A stretch of 64,000 nt of DNA from positions 62,001 to 126,000 of the forward strand of contig NZ_JACJTU010000009.1 of the NCBI RefSeq assembly GCF_014698835.1. Reading direction: 5' to 3'. Position 1 is the first letter of the stretch. Every line of letters starts with the position of its first letter. This document shows, piece by piece, positions 54,699 to 61,641 of this stretch. The notes beneath the pieces were generated by a model that had not been told where the DNA came from, searched no databases, and was given only the letters and a program-made list of their open reading frames with translations. Source of the DNA: Nostoc paludosum FACHB-159. GTDB lineage: Bacteria; Cyanobacteriota; Cyanobacteriia; Cyanobacteriales; Nostocaceae. Position numbers and translations under genes: made by a program.

Positions 54699-54933
54699 AT
54701 GTCTTACACTGACTTTACTCTTGACAAAATTAGAAAAAGCTTCGGTTGCAGAGATGTTAGCAGCTAAATTGTTTAATGAACGTGAAGGAAATAACATTAA
54801 AACAATTTATGGTACTGTCACCACTGGAACCACTTGGAAATTTTTAAAGCTGATTGGGCAAGTAGTTGAAATTGATTTAGGTGAACATTATATTAGTGAC
54901 ATAGGTAAAATTTTAGGAATTTTATCTATCTAA
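54699..54933 (+). pseudogene. Internally deleted and frameshifted remnant of a Nostoc hypothetical gene
   Basis: A good start with AGGAG (54687) opens MSYTDFTLDKIRKSFG, then the frame ends at 54767. From about 54721 in another frame comes MTKLEKASVAEMLAAKLFNE, REGNNIKTIYGTVTTGTTWK and an end in YISDIGKILGILSI. I recall the N-terminal and C-terminal segments as parts of one longer cyanobacterial protein, so the middle has been lost with a shift of frame. The exact family is unproven. Confidence 0.6.
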
Positions 54934-54959
54934 TATTCTGACAGAAGAAGTATTTTAGT

Positions 54960-55592
54960 ATGCTTGTCGAGTCACTGCCTGCTGAACAAAGAACAGTGCT
55001 ATATAACATTAGCTGGGAAACCTTTGAAGCCTTACTGAGAGATACGGGTGAGGATAGAGGTTCTCGCTTTGCCTATGACTGCGGCACTTTAGAAATTATG
55101 ACACCACTTTTTGAACATGAAAACCCTAAAATTCAGTTTGACAGATTGATATTCGCGTTAGCAGTGGAATTAAAAATTAAAATTAGAAGTGCTGGTTCTA
55201 CAACATTAAAACGTCAACCAATAAGCAAAGGAATAGAACCCGATAGTTGCTATTATATTCAAAATGAACCAACAATTAGAGGTAAACAAAAATTAGATTT
55301 AAGAACAGACCCACCACCTGATTTGGCAGTCGAAATTGATATTACTAGTAGTTCTGTTAATAAATTTAATATTTATGCGGCTTTAGGTGTAGGAGAATTG
55401 TGGAGATATGACGGTGAAGTTGTGAAATTTTATCAGTTAGTAGAAAGTCAGTATATTGAGATTAATTTTAGTAATGCTTTTCCTTTAGTTTCTGTTAGCG
55501 ATATGAATAGATTTATCCAGCAAAGTAAAACTATGGATGAAGTAGATTTAGTGGAATCTTTCCGCGCTTGGGTACAAGGTAAATTAGAGTAA
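54960..55592 (+). CDS. Uma2 family putative endonuclease, tandem copy 1
   Basis: The 210-residue protein starts MLVESLPAEQRTVLYNISWE and carries the PD-(D/E)XK-like core of Uma2/DUF820: GSRFAYDCGTLEIMTPLFEH, KGIEPDSCYYIQNE, PPPDLAVEIDITSSSVNKF and ALGVGELWRYDGEVVKFYQL. The next gene is a near copy, so they arose by duplication. The biological role of Uma2 proteins is unknown; nuclease activity is predicted from the fold only. Confidence 0.85.
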   Translation: MLVESLPAEQRTVLYNISWETFEALLRDTGEDRGSRFAYDCGTLEIMTPLFEHENPKIQFDRLIFALAVELKIKIRSAGSTTLKRQPISKGIEPDSCYYIQNEPTIRGKQKLDLRTDPPPDLAVEIDITSSSVNKFNIYAALGVGELWRYDGEVVKFYQLVESQYIEINFSNAFPLVSVSDMNRFIQQSKTMDEVDLVESFRAWVQGKLE

Positions 55593-55643
55593 AATATACA
55601 TTATTCACAATTCTAATTAATAGCTTATTATTTCCGAGAAGAT

Positions 55644-56276
55644 ATGCTTGTCCAATCAACACCTGCTGAACAAAGAACAGTCCTATACAACATTAGCTGG
55701 GAAACCTTTGAAGCCTTGCTTCAAGAGACAGGCGAGGATAGAGGTTCTCGGTTTGCTTATGACTGTGGCACTTTAGAAATTATGACACCACTGTTTGAGC
55801 ATGAAAACCCTAAAAGCAATTTTGGTAATTTCATCATTGCTTTAGCTGAAGAATTAGATATTGAAGTCAGAAGTGCTGGTTCAACAACATTGAAACGAAG
55901 AATTGCAAAGAAGGGAATAGAACCAGATACTTGTTATTATATCCAGAATGAAGCAGCTATTAGAGGTAAGGAAAAACTAAATTTAGAAACAGATCCGCCA
56001 CCTGATTTAGCAATTGAGATTGACATCACTAGCAGTTCAGTTAATAAATTTGATATTTACGCAGCATTAGGTGTAAATGAACTCTGGAGATATAACGGAC
56101 AAGATTTGAAATTTTATCAGTTGGTAGAAGGGCAATATGTTGAGTGTGAGTCTAGTATTGCCTTTCCTATAGTTTCAGTTAGTGAGATAAGTAGATTTAT
56201 TGCTCAGAGTAAAACAAGTGGGGAAATTGCTTTGCTTAAATCATTTCGCACTTGGGTGCAAAAGCGGATAGGTTAG
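55644..56276 (+). CDS. Uma2 family putative endonuclease, tandem copy 2
   Basis: Same length and motifs as the preceding gene (MLVQSTPAEQRTVLYNISWE, KGIEPDTCYYIQNEAAIRGK, PPPDLAIEIDITSSSVNKFD), with clear divergence in the middle (SNFGNFIIALAEELDIEVRS against IQFDRLIFALAVELKIKIRS). Both copies keep the probable catalytic Asp-Glu-Ile block, so both may be active. Confidence 0.85.
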   Translation: MLVQSTPAEQRTVLYNISWETFEALLQETGEDRGSRFAYDCGTLEIMTPLFEHENPKSNFGNFIIALAEELDIEVRSAGSTTLKRRIAKKGIEPDTCYYIQNEAAIRGKEKLNLETDPPPDLAIEIDITSSSVNKFDIYAALGVNELWRYNGQDLKFYQLVEGQYVECESSIAFPIVSVSEISRFIAQSKTSGEIALLKSFRTWVQKRIG

Positions 56277-56389
56277 TTCGTCGCTGATTTATCTTGCCGG
56301 TAAACTTGAGGCTTTATTTTATTGGGAATAATATAAGTAATTTATAATTTAAAATAAGACTACATTGAGCAACTAAATTAACAAAGAAT

Positions 56390-56611
56390 ATGCACCCAAT
56401 ATTAAAAGTAGATATTTCTGAACTCAGTGTATCAGAACGCATACAACTTGCCGAAGATTTATGGGACAGTATTCTTGCTACACCAGATGAAGTTCCTCTA
56501 AACGATGAGCAAAAACAAGAATTAGATAGACGTTTGGAAATGCATCGCCAAGACCCAAACCGAGGTTCAAGCTGGCAATCAGTCAAGCAAAGACTAGGTT
56601 TATCTGAATGA
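56390..56611 (+). CDS. Antitoxin-like addiction module protein (RelB-like family)
   Basis: The 73-residue protein starts MHPILKVDISELSVSERIQL and continues AEDLWDSI...VPLNDEQKQELDRRLEMHRQ. That is the pattern of the small addiction-module proteins found upstream of ParE/RelE toxins. Its stop overlaps the start of the toxin gene, the usual translational coupling. Confidence 0.88.
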   Translation: MHPILKVDISELSVSERIQLAEDLWDSILATPDEVPLNDEQKQELDRRLEMHRQDPNRGSSWQSVKQRLGLSE

Positions 56612-56907
56612 GCTATCAGTTAATAATTAGTCCAGAAGCAGAATTAGATATTCAAGATGCTTTTGAATGGTACGAGCAACGCGATTCTGGATTAGGTTCA
56701 GAATTTGTACGTGCGGTTGATAGCTGTTTAGCTTTAATCGGTCGTAAGCCTTTAGCTTATCCTGTGGTGTATCGGCAAGCACGACGAGCATTAATACGTA
56801 GGTTTCCCTATGGTGTTATTTATGTTGTAGAAGAAAATGTCATCACTGTAATTGCTTGCTACCACGTCAAACGTAATCCTAAACAATGGCAAAACAGAAA
56901 TATTTGA
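56608..56907 (+). CDS. Type II toxin, RelE/ParE family
   Basis: The 99-residue protein has the toxin fold pattern: LIISPEAELDIQDAFEWYEQ, FVRAVDSCLALIGRKPLAYP, RRALIRRFPYGVIYVVEENV and VIACYHVKRNPKQW. Members either inhibit gyrase (ParE) or cleave ribosome-bound mRNA (RelE); the sequence does not decide. The start overlaps the antitoxin stop (ATGA). Confidence 0.9.
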   Translation: MSYQLIISPEAELDIQDAFEWYEQRDSGLGSEFVRAVDSCLALIGRKPLAYPVVYRQARRALIRRFPYGVIYVVEENVITVIACYHVKRNPKQWQNRNI

Positions 56908-57011
56908 ACGCTTGTATTATCTTACGTTCAATTACTTTAAATATTCATAATTCGCGTTATAGAATTAGTTATTAATAAGAGTATAAACAGAGCGATCGCC
57001 CCCTCACCAAA

Positions 57012-57710
57012 TCAACTCAAAGTATCTGGATTTATCCCCAACCTTCGCAATTCTTCTGCCAATCTTTGAGCGCGTTGTTCGGCAGTAGTAGCACGTTGTT
57101 CTGCAACAATAGCCCGTTCTTCTGGTGTCAAATATCTGACTTTTTGCGCGTCATACCAATACAACCAATCTCGCGTAATTCCTTGATAAGTTCCGCGTTC
57201 GTAGCCAATTGCTAAATTTATTTCTGGTAACCAAACTGGATTTCCAGGTTGCAATACATATTCGCCATTTACAAAACGGTAAACCTCTAAAGGCGGTTTT
57301 CTCCGGCGTTGGGGATTGTAGACAACATAATACAAAATCTCCATCTCAGCATAAAGTTTCTTTTTGCTGGTGTATTCTCCACGCCGTCTGTGAGAAACAA
57401 CTTCTAATGCCATAATTGGCATCGCCTTTTCTTCCCACAACACATAACTTAAACGCAAGTTATCATCAAAAACTCGCTCGACTCCTAAGCTTAAAAACCC
57501 ATCTGGGACAATTGGAGGTAGTTCGGGATCGTAATAAATCCCCATATCAACGCCAAAAAACCAATCCATGCGGTTTGTCCACAGGCAAGCTAAGATGGCT
57601 TCTAGCAAGCCGGGAATCAAGTGTTGTAGTTGATTATCGACAGGTTCATCGTCAGAATCGGGCAAATCCTCGGCAGAAGGTAAGCAGTGCAATGGGTTGT
57701 AATTTAACAT
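57012..57710 (-). CDS. Uma2 family protein with coiled-coil tail
   Basis: A longer Uma2-type protein (about 232 residues). After MLNYNPLHCLPSAEDLPDSD comes the core FFGVDMGIYYDPELPPIVPD and KAMPIMALEVVSHRRRGEYT, then a C-terminal heptad helix made of EQRATTAEQRAQRLAEELRR. I choose the ATG at 57710, because the longer frame to 57776 runs through a dispersed repeat (57718-57746). Confidence 0.82.
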   Translation of the reverse strand: MLNYNPLHCLPSAEDLPDSDDEPVDNQLQHLIPGLLEAILACLWTNRMDWFFGVDMGIYYDPELPPIVPDGFLSLGVERVFDDNLRLSYVLWEEKAMPIMALEVVSHRRRGEYTSKKKLYAEMEILYYVVYNPQRRRKPPLEVYRFVNGEYVLQPGNPVWLPEINLAIGYERGTYQGITRDWLYWYDAQKVRYLTPEERAIVAEQRATTAEQRAQRLAEELRRLGINPDTLS

Positions 57711-57717
57711 AGCGGGT

Positions 57718-57746
57718 GCGTAGGCGTAGCCCGTCGTAGACATCGC
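57718..57746. repeat. Dispersed 29-bp repeat (GCGTAGGCGTAGCCCGTCGT type)
   Basis: The reverse complement, GCGATGTCTACGACGGGC plus TACGCCTACGC, matches hmpE positions 29453-29481 at about 27 of 29 bases. Confidence 0.85.
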
Positions 57747-57930
57747 AGACTCATAATATTGATAATATCTATCCACCTCTGACTTTTTCTTGCGATAATT
57801 CCCAAGGGGACGTAAAGAGAAGGGACGCGGGGATGAGGGAGATGAGAAGATGGAGAGTGTGGAAAGAATAACTCTTAACTCCTAACTCCTAACTCCTAAC
57901 TCAGCACTGAGTACGGTAAAAGAGGTATAG

Positions 57931-59508
57931 ATGACACTCAAGCGGTTGATTTTAGTTTTCATTATGACGCCAATGGCAGTTCTGTTGGCAGTTTTGTCTT
58001 TATTCGGTAGTTGGCAAGAACCTCAGTTTCAAAGCCGCTTAGAACTGTACCAAACTAATATCGCTCTACAAGCCCAAGCTTGGCGATCGCAAAATAGCAG
58101 CGATGACAACCTCCAGACGATTCGAGGCGCGATACTTGGCGAGCAACCCCTAGAAAGCGCTACAAAGCAGTATCAAGAAGCGCGTCAATCTGTTCAAACT
58201 AATTTGGAAAAAGTTAACAACAAACTTGCACAGTTGCGCTCTCAATCTGAAATAACTCCCACACCTCCTAAGCCTTTACCGGATGTTTCTCCTACTACTA
58301 AAACTTCTCAAATAGGACAGCAGCAACAGTTACAGAAGTCCTTTAGGGAATTACAAAAATTACTAGCTGAATTAGACTTGCGACTGGGAATTTTACAAGC
58401 ACAGCAAGGACAAACGGATGCAGCCCTCAAAACTTGGAGCGAATTACAAAAGCGCTCAGATATCAATCCAGAATTTGGGAAAACTGCTGCTGTATTGAGT
58501 GGGTTGTGGAGCAATCCTCCCCGGCTGCTCCCCGATGCTCAACAACCGATTCAAAAGAATTTAGAAGGTTGGTTTCGCTCTACTGCTTTGGTTCAGCTAT
58601 ATCAACTCCAGCAGCGAGAAGAAGCTCTAGCGGAAGTTAAAGCGGCACAACAAGAAGCTGCTACTAGTGCAGTGTTGAAGTTAGCACTTATTGGTACTAT
58701 TCCGACTTTGGCGGCATTAATTGGTCTAATACTGCTGATTTTCTTGTTTGCTCAACGCTTACTCAAAGGAAAAACCTCTTTATTAGCTCAAAATGCTGAT
58801 TTAGCTTGGTCAACGCCTTGGGATGTGGAAACGGTTTTGCAGGTTTTTGTCGTCGGCTTTTTCTTCATGGGACAACTTTTTGTACCCGCACTACTATCGC
58901 TGCTCCCCATCCCGCGTCCGGTGACTGATGTGCGACTCCAAGCTTTTTCAGTTTTAGTTAGTTACGTACTGGTAGCATCAGGAGCTTTGTTAGTACTGTA
59001 TTTGTCTATTAAACGCTTTTTTCCATTACCAGAACTCTGGTTTCGCTTCCGTTTTCAAGATAAGTGGTTTTTGTGGGGATTGGGGGGCTATTGCGCTGCT
59101 TTACCTATAGTTGTAGTAGTATCTTTAATTAATCAACAACTTTGGCAAGGACAAGGTGGTAGCAATCCACTGTTGCAATTAGCCCTCGAAAGCCAAGATA
59201 CTGTAGCGCTTGGCATATTTTTCTTTACAGCGGCGATCGCGGCTCCATTTTTTGAAGAACTTCTATTTCGCGGCTTTTTGTTACCCTCTCTCACTGGCTA
59301 TTTACCCGTGTGGGCATCAATTATTATCAGTAGTCTGTTGTTTGCCATCGCTCACCTGAGCCTATCAGAAATTCTCCCACTCACAGCATTGGGCATTGTA
59401 TTGGGCGTAGTCTACACGCGATCGCGCAATCTCCTCGCTCCCATACTCCTCCACAGCCTCTGGAATAGTGGTACATTATTAAGTCTTTTTGTACTTGGCA
59501 GCAATTAA
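57931..59508 (+). CDS. CPBP-family intramembrane endopeptidase with N-terminal coiled region
   Basis: At 525 residues it is larger than typical CPBP proteases. An N-terminal helix is followed by an extracytoplasmic coiled-coil-like stretch (about 40-240), then the membrane protease domain with FFEELLFRGFLLP (catalytic Glu pair), FAIAHLS and LHSLWN motifs near the end. The substrate is unknown; the soluble N-terminal domain could recruit it. It is divergent from the 57012 gene and monocistronic. Confidence 0.88.
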   Translation: MTLKRLILVFIMTPMAVLLAVLSLFGSWQEPQFQSRLELYQTNIALQAQAWRSQNSSDDNLQTIRGAILGEQPLESATKQYQEARQSVQTNLEKVNNKLAQLRSQSEITPTPPKPLPDVSPTTKTSQIGQQQQLQKSFRELQKLLAELDLRLGILQAQQGQTDAALKTWSELQKRSDINPEFGKTAAVLSGLWSNPPRLLPDAQQPIQKNLEGWFRSTALVQLYQLQQREEALAEVKAAQQEAATSAVLKLALIGTIPTLAALIGLILLIFLFAQRLLKGKTSLLAQNADLAWSTPWDVETVLQVFVVGFFFMGQLFVPALLSLLPIPRPVTDVRLQAFSVLVSYVLVASGALLVLYLSIKRFFPLPELWFRFRFQDKWFLWGLGGYCAALPIVVVVSLINQQLWQGQGGSNPLLQLALESQDTVALGIFFFTAAIAAPFFEELLFRGFLLPSLTGYLPVWASIIISSLLFAIAHLSLSEILPLTALGIVLGVVYTRSRNLLAPILLHSLWNSGTLLSLFVLGSN

Positions 59509-60236
59509 TACTAGCAATGTACGGTTGCTAAAAATGGAAATATCTGATTTTATCTCCATAGATAGCAACAATTTACTGGTTATAATTGGTTGTAAGGATA
59601 AATACTCGCTAAAAGCCAAACAAAGGCAAAAGCAAATTAAATAATGTTCTGGATATAGACAACAAACTATCGAGCTAAGCATTTATTCTCATAGGGTAAT
59701 TTTAGCCATTTTCGAGATTTTAATTGGCTTACACAGTTATTTGTGTCTGTAATTAATTGGATTGCAAATCTTGTTTGCACTTGTGCAAGTAGTGATTGAT
59801 AACTAAACAGGAGTTACAATCTTGCATTTGTACTAGCCACACAACCAATACTTGTGATTGCTGCGATCGTAAAAAAATCCGGAAATAATACTGATGGATT
59901 TGTAAAAAGTGGTGTGCATAGCAGTTATTTCTGATAATTAGGGTTAATTCCCATCGAGAATAAATGCCTTGCCAGAAAATCTGCACAATTGCCGCACCAG
60001 GGTTTGTAATCAAATCCACCAAAAGCTCTCAAGGAACTACAAATTTTTAAGACATTTGATGTCCGATCTTGCCAAGGTCTTTTCTAGACTAGAAGCACGA
60101 TGATTGTGGTTTCTATCCTGGCGCTTATTCATACTTAAAAACTTAAAAATATATTTGTTTAGCAAATATATTTACTTACTTTTATTACAATAAAGACTTT
60201 ATTTTTATACTTCACTAATTAAGGAGCAGCACTAAT
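59509..60236. other. Intergenic region, nothing convincing
   Basis: About 730 nt. An 89-codon minus-strand ORF (59753-60022) has no recognisable domain or start signal and I do not accept it. A weak AAGGAGCAGC site precedes the TM2 gene. Confidence 0.5.
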
Positions 60237-60512
60237 ATGGCAAATCTCAATCCCAGTCATCCTACCAAACAACTTCTAGCTGGTTACTGTGGCATTATCT
60301 TGGGAGGATTTGGCGTTCATAAGTTTATTCTCGGATATGCCCCAGAAGGCTTTATCATGTTGGTGATTTCCGTAGTGGGCGGTTCTTTCACCTACGGCGT
60401 TGCCTTATTGATTATGCAACTTGTAGGCTTAATTGAAGGCATGATCTACTTGAATAAATCTCCTGAAGAATTTGTCAACACCTACTTTGTGAATAAACAA
60501 GGTTGGTTCTAG
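60237..60512 (+). CDS. TM2 domain-containing protein
   Basis: The 91-residue protein has the TM2 pattern: a first helix (LLAGYCGIILGGFGVHKFIL), the GYAPEGFIMLVISVVGGS linker and a second helix (ALLIMQLVGLIEGMIYL). TM2 proteins are widespread small membrane proteins without a firm bacterial role. A structured repeat (60556-60657), homologous to the one after the KGG gene, follows the stop. Confidence 0.9.
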   Translation: MANLNPSHPTKQLLAGYCGIILGGFGVHKFILGYAPEGFIMLVISVVGGSFTYGVALLIMQLVGLIEGMIYLNKSPEEFVNTYFVNKQGWF

Positions 60513-60555
60513 AAAGTTATTTTTCACACTGGGGTTACTGTGTGAAGTTATATAA

Positions 60556-60657
60556 ACTGTCGCCCATTTAACGCAGCAAATATTTCTGTCTTGGCTGTTG
60601 AAGGTTAACTGTTAACCTTCAACAGTCAATAGCATGAAGGTTGAAATTTGACAATTT
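60556..60657 (+). repeat. Hairpin repeat copy B, covarying with 47890-47985
   Basis: TTGGCTGTTGAAGGTTAAC (60591-60609) pairs with GTTAACCTTCAACAGTCAA (60611-60629), one G/T wobble. Compared with copy A, two base pairs change on both sides (C-G to T-A and A-T to G-C). Confidence 0.7.
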
Positions 60658-60744
60658 ATTACTGTGAGAGATATGCAGATGGCAAGTAAGAATAACTACA
60701 TTAGAATCTAGGATGTCATTTACAGTTGAGGAGTATCCCTCATA

Positions 60745-61035
60745 GTGTCTAATATTAACCAAGGAAATTTGGGTCAAGCGGTAGCAGAAAATTTATTCGG
60801 CCCGCTTTTATTTGCCAGTTTTGGGATTGTGGCAGTTCATATTACTGTGGAACTACTCACAAAACGCCGGATTATGGCATTTTATGTCATCTATTAAAAC
60901 AAAGAAAGTTACAAATTATTTATAGGGCTATTTTTAGTTTTGACTTACTATATTATCCGCTTGTATAAGTTATCACAGGCTGGAGAAATGTATTTTTCTT
61001 TTATTAACTCACCTTTGGGCAAACTTCTTTTTTGA
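60745..61035 (+). pseudogene. Small membrane protein gene split by an in-frame TAA
   Basis: From a GTG at 60745 (after GAGGAG) the frame encodes SNINQGNLGQAVAENLFGP, a helix LLFASFGIVAVHITVELLT, then FYVIY and TAA at 60895-60897. The same frame continues without another stop to 61035 as NKESYKLFIGLFLVLTYYII with a further helix and ending INSPLGKLLF. A single ~96-codon two-TM gene with one nonsense mutation is the simplest reading. The first 50 codons could also be a real small gene. Family not recognised. Confidence 0.5.
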
Positions 61036-61126
61036 ATAACTAGTAATTTAAGTTATTGCGTATTTTGTCAAGGATATTTAGATATAACTAAATATTTTTG
61101 TTAAAAAAATTCTGAATTCTACTACT

Positions 61127-61306
61127 ATGCTAAGTATCAAACGTAAACATCTAATCTGGATCTTTCTCTTGTTCTTGGGCTTTGGCTATTTCAGCGCCAT
61201 GTCTAATTTGGAAATTCAGAATTTTTGGAAAAGCCTGATTGTCCTCATGCCAATGCAGGTTGCAGCGATCGTTTATGTGACTTATCTACGCTGGAGCCGC
61301 GATTGA
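61127..61306 (+). CDS. Small putative membrane protein
   Basis: A 59-residue frame starts MLSIKRKHLIWIFLLFLGFG and has two hydrophobic segments (WIFLLFLGFGYFSA and LIVLMPMQVAAIVYVTYL) with basic residues at both ends. Not recognised. The evidence is only its composition and position between other small membrane ORFs and the P-type ATPase gene. Confidence 0.45.
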   Translation: MLSIKRKHLIWIFLLFLGFGYFSAMSNLEIQNFWKSLIVLMPMQVAAIVYVTYLRWSRD

Positions 61307-61641
61307 CGTTCAGCGCGGTACGTTGAAGAAGGCAGAAGGCAGAAGGTTTTGTAAGATCAGGGATTCAGACCCTTCCTAAACAAGAGCCACCAAATTAAAA
61401 ATTTGGTGCGGGTCTTAAACCCTTACTCCCAAGGCGTCGTGGCAGAGATCAGGAGTCAGAATTTCCTTCTGCCTGGTCGGTGAGCTTGTCGAACTGCTGC
61501 CTCCAGCCCTCTGCCTTTCCCGATAAATTAATAAATTTAATATGGTTGACATTAAGTCGTAGTTCCATATTTCGCCTACGCTCGAATTAGAGACGCTTTT
61601 AGTCAAGCGTTGAATTTTCGTAGCGAATTTAAACACTTGCC
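61307..61641. other. Intergenic region with repeats
   Basis: It holds AGAAGGC repeats (about 61330), a CACCAAATTAAAAATTTGGTG palindrome (about 61388-61409) and pieces of dispersed repeats. No gene is supported. Confidence 0.45.

Noticed and set aside
59753..60022. 89-codon minus-strand ORF
   Set aside because: No domain, no ribosome binding site, composition unlike neighbouring proteins; probably chance.
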